NCBI GenBank assembly: GCA_964396595.1
Contig: CAYNFR010000024.1
Span: 1 to 55,147 of the forward strand
Direction of reading: 5' to 3'
Source: CAYNFR01 sp964396595
GTDB taxonomy: Bacteria > Bacteroidota > Bacteroidia > Chitinophagales > Saprospiraceae
Length of the DNA stretch: 55,147 bases
The notes under the pieces are model-generated. The model ran no database searches. It saw only the letters and a list, made by a program, of their open reading frames with translations, and was not told the origin of the DNA. Of the stretch, positions 25,031-33,566 are shown one piece after another. Positions within the stretch are counted from its first letter, which is position 1. Each line of letters opens with the position of its first letter. The position numbers were made by a program, and so were the translations under genes.

Positions 25031-26233
25031 ATGACATTGAAAAAGGTATTATCGCAAGCAGTACTTCAGCTTGAAGAATCAGCTACGCTTCGCATGACCC
25101 AATTGGCGCGTGAGCTAAAAGAAAAAGGAAATGATGTCATTAGTCTCAGTATTGGAGAGCCGGATTTTACTACACCTTCATTTATTAAAGACGCTGCTAA
25201 GAAGGCACTTGATGATGGTTTTACTTATTATACACCTGTAGCAGGATTGGCTGAGTTGCGGAAGGCAATCGTGGAAAAGCTAAAACGAGACAATGGACTT
25301 GAATATAGTATAGGCAATATATTGGTATCTAATGGCGCTAAGCAAAGTATTTACAACCTATGCCGAGCATTGATTAATCCCGGCGATGAAGTAATCGTTT
25401 TTGCGCCATACTGGGTGAGTTATGTGGAGATGATACGTCTGTGTGGAGGCGTTCCTATAGAATTAAAGGCAACTGTCGAGCGAGATTATAAAGTTTCTGC
25501 TCAACAAGTAAAACAAGCAATTACTAAAAAGACAAAGTTCGTACTATTCTCTAGTCCGTGTAACCCCACAGGATCCGTTTATAATGCCAATGAACTTACA
25601 GAGATTGCCAATGTCATTGCTCCTCATGAAGATATAATTGTCGTGTCTGACGAGATTTATGAATACATCGTGTTCGATGGAGTACATTCGAGCATAGCCC
25701 AGAATAGTGATATCTTTGCTCGTACTGTTGTCGTAAACGGCATGTCTAAAGGATTTGCAATGACAGGTTGGCGTTTAGGTTATATTGCGGGACCAAAAGA
25801 TATCGTGGATGCTTGTACCAAAATCCAAGGACAAGTAACTTCAGGGGCGAGCTCTTTCGGTCAGATGGCAGCTGCAGCAGCACTACAAAGCGATCTATCA
25901 GAAGTTAAGCTCATGACCGAGACATTTAAAAAACGAAGAGATCTTGTCATCGGAGAACTTAAGAAGATAAGCGGATTAAAATTGAGTATTCCGGATGGTG
26001 CTTTTTACGTATTCCCGGACTGCAGTTATTTCTTTGGCAAATCATATGATCATCATGTGATCGAAAATGCTGATGTATTGGCGGAATTAATACTCGAAAA
26101 AGCACATGTCGCCACTGTAAGTGGTGCCGCATTTGGTGCCGAAAACTGTATTCGACTTTCTTATGCCGCATCAGATGAAGTGCTTTTAAAAGCCTGCCAA
26201 AGATTACAAGCTTTTTTTGGAGCGATTAAATAG
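25031..26233 (+). CDS. Class I pyridoxal-phosphate aminotransferase (aspartate aminotransferase type)
   Basis: 400 residues. N-terminal LARELKEKGNDVISLSIGEPDF (split) is typical of the I-gamma aspartate aminotransferases. The PLP lysine lies in NGMSKGFAMTGWRLGY; SSPCNPTG and VSDEIYEYIVFD are the other cofactor-contact motifs, and the C-terminal arginine is in ENCIRLSYA. It transfers amino groups between aspartate (or a related amino acid) and 2-oxoglutarate. The start at 25031 follows directly after a promoter. It converges with trmH, 11 bp between stops. Confidence 0.94.
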   Translation: MTLKKVLSQAVLQLEESATLRMTQLARELKEKGNDVISLSIGEPDFTTPSFIKDAAKKALDDGFTYYTPVAGLAELRKAIVEKLKRDNGLEYSIGNILVSNGAKQSIYNLCRALINPGDEVIVFAPYWVSYVEMIRLCGGVPIELKATVERDYKVSAQQVKQAITKKTKFVLFSSPCNPTGSVYNANELTEIANVIAPHEDIIVVSDEIYEYIVFDGVHSSIAQNSDIFARTVVVNGMSKGFAMTGWRLGYIAGPKDIVDACTKIQGQVTSGASSFGQMAAAAALQSDLSEVKLMTETFKKRRDLVIGELKKISGLKLSIPDGAFYVFPDCSYFFGKSYDHHVIENADVLAELILEKAHVATVSGAAFGAENCIRLSYAASDEVLLKACQRLQAFFGAIK

Positions 26234-26244
26234 TTGTTTTCTAC

Positions 26245-26892
26245 CTATTTGTCCCAATTAATCCTTTTCTGGCGTTTGTTCAGCTTCAGACGGTCGTTGA
26301 TCTCAATAAACTGTTGATAAGTTAGTTCGACGTGCTCTTGGTTTCGCACATGGTCATAATAACCGCTTATTTTACGCTGCCGGCTTGCTTCGAAGAGACT
26401 CACTGCGCATGCCACACTGATATTGAGACTTTGTGCAAATCCATATTGAGGGATGATGAAATTACCGTCGATATGTTTTAGGGCTTCAGTGCTTAATCCT
26501 TTATGTTCATTTCCAAACATCAATGCGACCGATCTTGTCATATCCAGGTCGTATAGACTTTGACTCTCTACATTGAGAAGCGTTCCATAAATGGTCTCAT
26601 ATTTCTTTCTGACGACGTCAATACATTCTTCTAGATCGTAATGCACCTTTATTTTAAGCCAACGCAATACACCTGTGCTGGTGCTTTTACCGCTATTTTT
26701 CTCTCGCTCGATAATGCGCGGATCCGTATGTATAAGATAAACTTCAGAAATGCCGACTGCGTCCGCAGATCGTAAAACAGCCCCTACATTATGAGGGTCA
26801 TGAACATTTTCTAGAATAATCGTTAGATCTGCTTGCCTCCATTGAGCTACTTGTCTAAAGCGCTCATCTCTTTCCGGGGTGATATCCAGCAT
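26245..26892 (-). CDS. trmH: TrmH-family tRNA/rRNA 2'-O-methyltransferase
   Basis: 215 residues, a SPOUT methyltransferase. Three family motifs: ILENVHDPHNVGAVLRSADA (motif 1 with the catalytic Arg/Asn), VALMFGNEHKGLS (motif 2) and IPQYGFAQSLNISVACAV (motif 3 of the knot). The short N-terminal extension and a C-terminal basic tail (RLKNKRQKR-like) fit tRNA (Gm18) methyltransferase TrmH better than the longer RlmB. The ATG shares its A with the TAA of the lipoprotein gene upstream (TAATG), so translation is coupled. Last gene of the operon from 32738. Confidence 0.9.
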   Translation of the reverse strand: MLDITPERDERFRQVAQWRQADLTIILENVHDPHNVGAVLRSADAVGISEVYLIHTDPRIIEREKNSGKSTSTGVLRWLKIKVHYDLEECIDVVRKKYETIYGTLLNVESQSLYDLDMTRSVALMFGNEHKGLSTEALKHIDGNFIIPQYGFAQSLNISVACAVSLFEASRQRKISGYYDHVRNQEHVELTYQQFIEINDRLKLNKRQKRINWDK

Positions 26893-28265
26893 TATTCAGC
26901 AAGGCTTCTGGCTACGAAGGTATCATTAATGAATTCGATCAAATACATATGACTATTGACAAAATAATCCGTTCTGTCATTGGCGTTAACAACTTCTTTT
27001 ACTTTAAGACTCATTTGAGAGAACTCAAGCGTTCTGTTTTTGAGATAATAGTAGAAGTACTGTCCTTCTTCTGCCAGCCCTTTTTTGATATATTGCATAA
27101 GATCATAACCATAATAAGCATCACTATCTGGTAACGATCCATATTGATTAAAGAACTTTTCCCTTATTCGCTTTACCTGAGGATTTCGTTTATCGACGAA
27201 TTTGAATTCGCAAGTTCTTAATTTCAGTTGCTTGAATATATTAAGATCCAGATCCTCTGTTCCAATCGCTGTGGGCATCGTGTATACATAAAATTCACTT
27301 TCCCCTTTCTCAGCATAAAGCTTTCTCAAACAGCTATAAACATAACTTTCATCTCTGATTACATAGTGTGGTACAATGAAAGCTTTAACACCTGCATCGA
27401 GTTCCTTTACGAATACAGTTGTATCTGTCTGCAGCAGTGAATCAATTGATACCGAAAATTCACGATAAGCTTGAACAAGTGGGAGATTTGATAGCTCTTG
27501 ATTCAATCGCTGTATAGCTCTGTTCTTACTAAGATCTTGATTTCCGGGACGTCCAATAATGCATACCTGCGATCTGTCAAAGTTGGCATTGATATGCTGA
27601 ACTATATTGGCGTAGTAATCGGTTATATTAGGGCGTATCTGGAGAAAGTATGGATTATCATTTGTAATCTGGGTGGAGCTTTTCCAAGGTGAAATTACCG
27701 GGATACGGTTCTTTTTTCCATAATCCGCAATTGATTGTAAGTGTTCCGTCTCGAATGGCCCTACAATAAGATCCGGCGACCAACTATCAAAATCATTTAA
27801 TATTTTTCGGATAGAACCTTCAGATCTCTCCGTGCTGTATGTTCTCATTCTAATAATGACATCAGCGCTTTCTGCCGCTGCTAGTTGGAGCCCACCATAG
27901 AAGTTGGCAAATTTCATATTGTTTTCATCAAGTGTGCTACCTCTGAAAGGCATCAATAATGCAACATTGTAAACTGACTTTTTTGCTTGTGATAATGTCG
28001 TGGAGATTGATTGCCTGAAATCAGAAGAAGCTATGGGCATTGATTTTTCATCTGCGATCAAGGTCAGTAACATGGTATCAGGAGGTGCAAGTGATACTTT
28101 TGTAGGACTAGTTACTGTCGTATTAGTATTAGGTTTTATGATGCGTGCACTGGACGACGAATGACTATTCTTAGTACTACTACAAGAAACTAATAGGATC
28201 AATACCGCAATTAATCCAAATTTACTCCCACTCAATTGTCGCAGGGGGCTTTGTGCTAATGTCAT
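26892..28265 (-). CDS. Lipoprotein with type I periplasmic-binding-protein fold
   Basis: 457 residues. The N-terminal signal LIAVLILLVSC has a lipobox with Cys at about residue 28, then a low-complexity Ser/Thr linker (30-90). The rest follows the Leu/Ile/Val-binding or LppC-like fold: VALLMPFRG, LQLAAAESADVIIR, DLIVGPFETEHLQSIADYGKK and IPVISPWKS are the first lobe. Bacteroidota carry such lipoproteins beside housekeeping genes; the ligand is unknown. The ATG at 28265 lies 44 bp inside guaA; a TTG at residue 11 (28235) is an alternative start that still keeps the full signal core. It is coupled to trmH downstream. Confidence 0.82.
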   Translation of the reverse strand: MTLAQSPLRQLSGSKFGLIAVLILLVSCSSTKNSHSSSSARIIKPNTNTTVTSPTKVSLAPPDTMLLTLIADEKSMPIASSDFRQSISTTLSQAKKSVYNVALLMPFRGSTLDENNMKFANFYGGLQLAAAESADVIIRMRTYSTERSEGSIRKILNDFDSWSPDLIVGPFETEHLQSIADYGKKNRIPVISPWKSSTQITNDNPYFLQIRPNITDYYANIVQHINANFDRSQVCIIGRPGNQDLSKNRAIQRLNQELSNLPLVQAYREFSVSIDSLLQTDTTVFVKELDAGVKAFIVPHYVIRDESYVYSCLRKLYAEKGESEFYVYTMPTAIGTEDLDLNIFKQLKLRTCEFKFVDKRNPQVKRIREKFFNQYGSLPDSDAYYGYDLMQYIKKGLAEEGQYFYYYLKNRTLEFSQMSLKVKEVVNANDRTDYFVNSHMYLIEFINDTFVARSLAE

Positions 28266-29769
28266 ATACGACTCTATTTATACCTTTAACGCTATTTATT
28301 ATTTCGTTTGATATCTCCGCTAGTACTTCATACGGCAAATTACTCCATTCGGCAGTCATCCCGTCTACACTATTGACCGCTCTCAGGGCACATGTGTACT
28401 CATAGGTGCGCTCATCACCCATCACACCGACCGACTTTACCGGTAAAAGGATAGCACCGGCTTGCCACACTTTATGGTATAAATCGTGCTTTTTGAGAAG
28501 CGATATATAAATATGATCTGCTTCTTGACATAAACGTATTTTGTCCTCAGATAATTCACCAAGTACCCTAACTGCTAAGCCAGGTCCCGGGAAAGGATGT
28601 CTGCTGATGAAGCTGTCTGGTAATTCCAAAACGCGCCCCACCCTTCTTACTTCGTCTTTGAACAACATACGAAGAGGTTCGAGCAATTTTAAATTCAAAT
28701 AATCAGGCAGACCACCTACATTATGATGTGATTTAATGGTAGCGGAGGGTCCTTTAACACTGACTGATTCGATGACATCGGGATATATCGTTCCTTGAGC
28801 AAACCATGCTATTCCATTAAGCTGTCGAGCTTCATCCAAGAATACATCTATGAATACCCTTCCGATTATCTTCCTTTTTTGTTCAGGATCAGATACACCG
28901 TCTAGCTCATCCAGAAACCTCCGGCTGGCATCTACACCCTTTACATTGAGGCCGTACTTCTTATACGCATCAAGAACTTCTTCGTATTCTCCTTTGCGCA
29001 ATAGACCATTATTAATAAAGATAGAAGTCAGATTGCTTCCTATCGCGCGATGAATCAACATAGCTGCTACAGTCGAATCCACACCTCCTGATATGGCTAA
29101 GAGCACCTTTTCTTCTCCTACCATAGATTTTATCTCCCATACCTTTTCTTCTACAAATGAATCTGGCGTCCAATCAGCCTCACAACCCGCTATATTAAAG
29201 ATAAAATTTGCCAACAATCGACTACCCTCAGTCGAATGCGTCACCTCGGGATGAAACTGGATACCGTATACAGGATACCGAGATTTGTTATACAGATAAG
29301 CAGCTACAGGTATGGAGCTTGTTGTCGCTACAATCTCACATTGATCTGAGAGGTCAACTATACTATCCGCATGAGACATCCATACTCTCGAATTTGCGGA
29401 TATATTAGCAAACAGTGGATCAGGGAGCTTCACAATACTTAGCTCAGCTCGACCATATTCTCTTTTGGAAGACTTGGCTACCCGACCACCTAAAAAGTCA
29501 GCTATATACTGCGCACCATAACAAATACCCAGCACAGGAGCTATGGTCATAATGCGGGCTATATCTACATCTATACGCGTTTCATCACTGACCGAACATG
29601 GGCTACCTGATAATATTATTGCTTGGGCATCGAGTATATCCTCAATGGGATGATTGTAAGGAAAGATCTCACAAAATACGTTTAACTCCCTGACTCTACG
29701 AGCTATCAACTGTGTATACTGAGAGCCAAAATCTAATATGACTACCTTGTTTTTTTTTACTTCCATCAA
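28222..29769 (-). CDS. guaA: GMP synthase (glutamine-hydrolysing)
   Basis: 515 residues, full length. N-terminal glutamine amidotransferase domain (DFGSQYTQLIARRVRE, GICYGAQ with the nucleophile Cys, FHPEVTHS), then the ATP pyrophosphatase domain (AISGGVDSTVAA) and the C-terminal dimerisation domain (RHPFPGPGLAVR, RAVNSVDGMTA, end PPATIEWE). It converts XMP to GMP. One base separates it from nusB. Either of two adjacent methionines may be the start. The end of the gene overlaps the lipoprotein gene. Confidence 0.98.
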   Translation of the reverse strand: MMEVKKNKVVILDFGSQYTQLIARRVRELNVFCEIFPYNHPIEDILDAQAIILSGSPCSVSDETRIDVDIARIMTIAPVLGICYGAQYIADFLGGRVAKSSKREYGRAELSIVKLPDPLFANISANSRVWMSHADSIVDLSDQCEIVATTSSIPVAAYLYNKSRYPVYGIQFHPEVTHSTEGSRLLANFIFNIAGCEADWTPDSFVEEKVWEIKSMVGEEKVLLAISGGVDSTVAAMLIHRAIGSNLTSIFINNGLLRKGEYEEVLDAYKKYGLNVKGVDASRRFLDELDGVSDPEQKRKIIGRVFIDVFLDEARQLNGIAWFAQGTIYPDVIESVSVKGPSATIKSHHNVGGLPDYLNLKLLEPLRMLFKDEVRRVGRVLELPDSFISRHPFPGPGLAVRVLGELSEDKIRLCQEADHIYISLLKKHDLYHKVWQAGAILLPVKSVGVMGDERTYEYTCALRAVNSVDGMTAEWSNLPYEVLAEISNEIINSVKGINRVVYDISTKPPATIEWE

Positions 29770-29770
29770 C

Positions 29771-30703
29771 TTAATTTTCGTCCTCTATTACCTTGTTGAT
29801 GATTTTATTTTCAATGAGATCATTCATAATTCTATCAATAACACCATTGATAAACTCTTTGCTCTTCGCGGTACTATAATTACGGGCTAGATCAATGTAT
29901 TCATTTAGTGTGACCTTAGCCGGAATTGTTTCAAAATGAATCAATTCGGCTGTAGCCATTTTGAGCAATATCATATCCACAATAGCAAGGCGCTCACTAT
30001 CCCAATTTTTAAGAGTAGGTTCGATTAATTTAAGAAGTTCATCATTATTTTTACTGGCCGTTTTAAAAAGCTGATAACCGAATTCTTTTACTGTTTCGTC
30101 ACTGGGATAATACTCCATATAGAACTCATCATCCGTCTCAGGCAATCGCTTGATTGTCTTTTTGACAGCACCGATGACCACACTCTTATCATCTTCCCAT
30201 ACACCGTAATGATCCTCCATTGTTTCATTGTAGAGAGCATTCTGTCGCAAAAACCGATATAGTTCAAGAAGAATGTTCAAGTGATCTTGATTGTCTTTTA
30301 CATTCTTGAGATACTCCTTATAGCCATCAAGTTTTGAAAACTCAGAATACATTTTCTCTATGTAGTCTTTATTGACAGTCTCATCAAATTTAACAGCACT
30401 GATCTTCTTTTGAAGCGTAGTGTTGAGCTCAAGATTCTTAATCAGCGAATTGCTATACAGGTGGTCTTTAAATATCTTATCTTCATCTGTCGGTAAATGC
30501 TTGCCCTTACGTTTTTTCATATCAATATTCGCTCTCTTGGACACCTCCACCAAAAGATAAAGATTGAGCAGATATAAATTGAATGTATCTTCAATAGATT
30601 CCCAAAAACGCTTTTCTGCGGTATCGGGGGTGAGTTCTTTGTCTCTATTAACCGCATATAATATTTGCATTGCTTTAATTCTAACACTTCTTCTACTCAG
30701 CAT
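29771..30703 (-). CDS. nusB: Transcription antitermination factor NusB (long Bacteroidota form)
   Basis: 310 residues, about twice the length of E. coli NusB. The opening MLSRRSVRIKAMQILYAVNR and the C-terminal bundle (IVDMILLKMATAELIHFETIPAKVTLNEYIDLARNYS, here in pieces, then KEFINGVIDRI) are the NusB core; the extra 150 middle residues are charged helices, as usual in Bacteroidota. NusB with NusE binds boxA RNA during rRNA transcription. Operon position: 15 bp after the BT_3928-like gene and 1 bp before guaA. Confidence 0.95.
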   Translation of the reverse strand: MLSRRSVRIKAMQILYAVNRDKELTPDTAEKRFWESIEDTFNLYLLNLYLLVEVSKRANIDMKKRKGKHLPTDEDKIFKDHLYSNSLIKNLELNTTLQKKISAVKFDETVNKDYIEKMYSEFSKLDGYKEYLKNVKDNQDHLNILLELYRFLRQNALYNETMEDHYGVWEDDKSVVIGAVKKTIKRLPETDDEFYMEYYPSDETVKEFGYQLFKTASKNNDELLKLIEPTLKNWDSERLAIVDMILLKMATAELIHFETIPAKVTLNEYIDLARNYSTAKSKEFINGVIDRIMNDLIENKIINKVIEDEN

Positions 30704-30718
30704 CTTAGCTATTCCTTT

Positions 30719-32200
30719 TTAATTAAAATATTTATTTTTGATTGAGTCATATGATGGCAATTTCTTGTAATGCCATTTATCCAATATTACACCATTTTTA
30801 AAGAGTACAATTCCGGGATTAGACCGCACTATCGTTTTCAATAATATATCGTCTGCAGTAGCATATTCAGCGCCTAGCGCAATATCTGTTTCAAAATCTT
30901 GTAACTGTTCTGACCCCACGCCGCCGGCTATCATTATTATCCTTATGCCATCTTTTTTAGCAGTTTCCACGAATGGTTTTACTACATTGGTGTATCTTTC
31001 TTCATAGAATCCCTTCCACATAAAGTTCGTGATATCAACACTCCTTTCATTGATACGCTGAATATTACTCGCATATGTTATTTCTCCTTGAGGGGTAATA
31101 ATAGTATCAAGCCTATACACAGTATCTCTCACGATTACACTTTCACGCACTCCGTCTGCATACATTTTATGCGCAATAATTAAAATAGTGACTCCTTCAG
31201 AAGACAGTAACTCCGGGCTTAAGTCATATCCGTCGAGATCATAGAAATTAAAATCGCTAATTTTCGTGGGAGGCACTTCCGGATCTGAATAGATCTGTTC
31301 AAGATCCCACTCAGCAGATGGATAATCTTTGAAGGTCTTTAAATACTCTTCGTACGGTATTCTCTTTTTGATCTTAGATGACTTTTCTGTAACGTCATAA
31401 AACAGTATTCGTGTATTTGCTGTCGACCTGTCTTCTAATTCGCGCTGAGCGCGAATGTCTCTTCCTTTTTTAAAAGGGCGAAAATCCTGCTTTGGCAAAT
31501 CCCAGTGGTAATTACTAAGACAGTAATACAGTAGTCCAATTGTCAGAATACTTACAGATATGTTTCGGATCGTGCGCGTCGATATGGTGTGCATACAATC
31601 CGATTTCCATAGAAAAAAGATAGCAGGGATCAGTAAAAAAACGTCTTTGAGAAACGATACCTTCGGTTCAAGCTTGATGAAGTCCCCAAAACATCCACAA
31701 TCAGTAACTTTCATATTAGATTGCTTGTACTCTCCCCATGCTGAGAAATTAAAGAAATTTGCCTCAGAAGGTACATAACCAGTCAGATAAGTAAATCCGG
31801 TCAGAATTGTAAAGAAAGCCACGAGCAATAAAAAAGACCAAGCACTTAACTTGGGCTTATGCCCCAAAATCAACATAAATCCCAGTACTATTTCAAATAT
31901 GATCATTGCTACAGCAAATGCCACGCTATAGCTACTCAGTACCGGAAACAAAGGAGAAAGAAAACTAAACCAAGTAGTCTGAAATACAGCTTCAAATTGG
32001 TCAAAGTACTGTTCCATTTTGTAGGCTGTTCCGAGAGGATCGATCGCCTTAACATAACCTGAGAAAATAAACAATGCACCACAGAAATGCTGTACATAGG
32101 ACATCAATATCCTCTTTGTCGCTTTGAAGCCAATGTGGGTAATGCCAGTCAAGATTAGTGCTGCTAAACCGACATAAATAAGTAAAGTGCTCAGTGTCAT
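30719..32200 (-). CDS. BT_3928/DoxX-like membrane protein with MauE-type domain
   Basis: 493 residues. The N-terminal half (about 1-220) has six or so membrane segments and the DoxX/MauE pattern: FSGYVKAIDPLGTAYKMEQYF and VTDCGCFGD with a CxC pair. The C-terminal half (about 240-490) is a soluble extracytoplasmic domain with a thioredoxin-like feel (IRIIMIAGG, NPGIVLFKNGVILDKW) but without a CxxC. This protein is regularly found next to DUF1599 in Bacteroidota and is uncharacterised; a redox or disulfide role is inferred from MauE. 1 bp after the DUF1599 gene. Confidence 0.87.
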   Translation of the reverse strand: MTLSTLLIYVGLAALILTGITHIGFKATKRILMSYVQHFCGALFIFSGYVKAIDPLGTAYKMEQYFDQFEAVFQTTWFSFLSPLFPVLSSYSVAFAVAMIIFEIVLGFMLILGHKPKLSAWSFLLLVAFFTILTGFTYLTGYVPSEANFFNFSAWGEYKQSNMKVTDCGCFGDFIKLEPKVSFLKDVFLLIPAIFFLWKSDCMHTISTRTIRNISVSILTIGLLYYCLSNYHWDLPKQDFRPFKKGRDIRAQRELEDRSTANTRILFYDVTEKSSKIKKRIPYEEYLKTFKDYPSAEWDLEQIYSDPEVPPTKISDFNFYDLDGYDLSPELLSSEGVTILIIAHKMYADGVRESVIVRDTVYRLDTIITPQGEITYASNIQRINERSVDITNFMWKGFYEERYTNVVKPFVETAKKDGIRIIMIAGGVGSEQLQDFETDIALGAEYATADDILLKTIVRSNPGIVLFKNGVILDKWHYKKLPSYDSIKNKYFN

Positions 32201-32201
32201 G

Positions 32202-32738
32202 TTATTGCTCCTTTAATTTTATTAACCCAAAAACGCTGTAGTTAATCATATCTTGATAATTAGCTGCGAGACCTTCCGAAATAATTGTTTTGCCACCATT
32301 TTGCTCAATGCTCTTAGTTCGATAAACTTTCATCAATATAATGTCGATGATGCTGGACAAGCGCATCAATCGCCATGCCTCTCCATAATCATGATTCTTC
32401 GCCTGCAGTAGTTCGCGTGCAGTGTTTATTTCTGAAACATATAGTGATTTAAGATCATCAGACGACTCGAACAGTTCACCTTCCCAATTATTCTTAAGCT
32501 GAACAATGGCCATGATTGCATAATTGATAATGCCAATGAATTCTAAGTCTATAGAATCTGAAACTCTCTGTGTGCCTTTTTCATCTATTGAGCGTAGCCG
32601 TTTTATCTTAATCAGAATCTGATCCGTAAGTGAAGAAGGGCGCATAACACGCCATGAAGAACCATAGTCTGCATTCTTCTTCATGAAGATTTCGAGACAT
32701 TCTTCCATAATAGTGTCAAATTGCTCAATGGTGCTCAT
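32202..32738 (-). CDS. DUF1599 protein with internal duplication
   Basis: 178 residues made of two related halves: KKNADYGSSWRVMRPSSLTD in the first and AKNHDYGEAWRLMRLSSIID in the second, each followed by a basic ILIKIKRLRSIDEKG-like helix and an INYAIMAIVQL-like end. The conserved DYG-x2-WR motif is diagnostic of DUF1599; its all-helical fold resembles nucleotide-pyrophosphatase-like proteins, but function is unknown. The start at 32738 is set by the promoter: a TATATTTG box (32769-32776) overlaps the alternative ATG at 32771. First gene of the six-gene operon running to 26245. Confidence 0.88.
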   Translation of the reverse strand: MSTIEQFDTIMEECLEIFMKKNADYGSSWRVMRPSSLTDQILIKIKRLRSIDEKGTQRVSDSIDLEFIGIINYAIMAIVQLKNNWEGELFESSDDLKSLYVSEINTARELLQAKNHDYGEAWRLMRLSSIIDIILMKVYRTKSIEQNGGKTIISEGLAANYQDMINYSVFGLIKLKEQ

Positions 32739-32768
32739 TCGTCCCAATATCGGCTTGTAATAGAGCGA

Positions 32769-32776
32769 CAAATATA
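32769..32776 (-). promoter_or_regulatory. -7 box of the DUF1599-nusB-guaA-trmH operon
   Basis: TATATTTG on the minus strand, 30 bp before the ATG at 32738. No TTG at the -33 distance. Confidence 0.45.
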
Positions 32777-32859
32777 GACATTTATATATCTAAGAAAGCT
32801 AATATTTAGTTCTTCTTAAATAATTCTATGGACAAATCGCATTTAGCAAGTTCAAAGAC

Positions 32860-32890
32860 TTGTTTCTGTCGTGAACTATCCTTTTATTTG
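32860..32890 (+). promoter_or_regulatory. Promoter of tRNA-His
   Basis: TTG (32860-32862), 20-bp spacer and TTTATTTG (32883-32890), one mismatch to TAnnTTTG, 17 bp before the tRNA. Confidence 0.4.
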
Positions 32891-32907
32891 CAGCCTCTTT
32901 TATAATG

Positions 32908-32981
32908 GTGGTTGTAGCTCAGCTGGTTAGAGCACTGGATTGTGGTTCCAGGGGTCGTGGGTTCAAGTCCCATCATCCACC
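32908..32981 (+). tRNA. tRNA-His (anticodon GTG)
   Basis: A full cloverleaf is readable: acceptor GTGGTTG with CATCCAC, D-arm GCTC-AGCTGGTTA-GAGC, anticodon arm CTGGA-TTGTGGT-TCCAG with anticodon GTG, and T-arm GTGGG-TTCAAGT-CCCAT. G at 32907 is the extra G-1 of tRNA-His opposite C73 (32981). CCA is not encoded. The fifth acceptor pair is U-U instead of a Watson-Crick pair. The tRNA is transcribed alone. Confidence 0.96.
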
Positions 32982-32994
32982 CATCACGCGCGTT

Positions 32995-33079
32995 TTCGAA
33001 CACCCAGAAATAACACATATAAAAACTTCTGATTTAGAGGGGATTATACTTAAAATCGGGTTTATACTGGGTGTTCGAA
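32995..33079. repeat. 85-bp element bounded by perfect 13-bp inverted repeats
   Basis: TTCGAACACCCAG (32995-33007) and CTGGGTGTTCGAA (33067-33079) are perfect inverted copies with 59 bp between them, starting 14 bp after tRNA-His. It may be a large hairpin ending the tRNA transcript, a miniature inverted-repeat element, or a recombination site next to a tRNA. No T-run follows the right arm at once (ACTTCGCTTTTC does). No protein coding signal inside. Confidence 0.7.
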
Positions 33080-33107
33080 CTTCGCTTTTCATATAAATGC
33101 GGATTTA

Positions 33108-33566
33108 TTGTCTAGACCATTTTATCATTTCTTTTGGTTCTTATCTGCAAAAACACTCGACGAGATTGACTCTCCTTTCTTATTCGGTCTAAAAATACAT
33201 ATTGATGAAATAGCAGTCAAAGATATCGATGCATATTTCAAGGGTATTAGTGATTACTTAAGCCGACTTAATGCCGATTCTCCTATTGTTAAGATTGGGC
33301 AAGACGAGCATCATATATCCATACCGAATGATAAGGTTAAGCTATTTGGCTACTTTATTCCGGATATACATACCCTTCAATGCGCCAAAGAAAATTGGCA
33401 ATATTTAAAATCTCTCGATCAGTTTAATGTTGTATTAGATTTTTATAACTTCGGCTTAATCCTTTACAATCCTATGGTGAAAGATCGCCTAACAATGAAA
33501 ATCAACTTAAGTCCTCGGAGATGGAAGCTGGGATTATTCAGAGGTGTTTCTCTTAATTATCTATGA
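33108..33566 (+). CDS. Orphan hypothetical protein
   Basis: 152 residues from a TTG start; the frame is open from 33054 and contains no ATG near the beginning. I do not recognise it. It has no signal peptide and no clear membrane segment. Visible features are IHIDEIAVKDIDAYFKG, an acidic/aliphatic central part, and a basic end INLSPRRWKLGLFRGVS. It is AT-rich compared with its neighbours, lies just beyond the inverted-repeat element, and overlaps the convergent repressor gene by 6 bp. It could be a recent acquisition, or the start could be elsewhere. Coding status is likely from the open length alone. Confidence 0.45.
   Translation: MSRPFYHFFWFLSAKTLDEIDSPFLFGLKIHIDEIAVKDIDAYFKGISDYLSRLNADSPIVKIGQDEHHISIPNDKVKLFGYFIPDIHTLQCAKENWQYLKSLDQFNVVLDFYNFGLILYNPMVKDRLTMKINLSPRRWKLGLFRGVSLNYL

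Noticed and set aside
32905..33096. 63-residue reading frame beginning MVVVAQLVRALDCGSRG
   Set aside because: It is a translation of the tRNA-His gene and the DNA behind it; this type of false protein is well known from tRNA loci.
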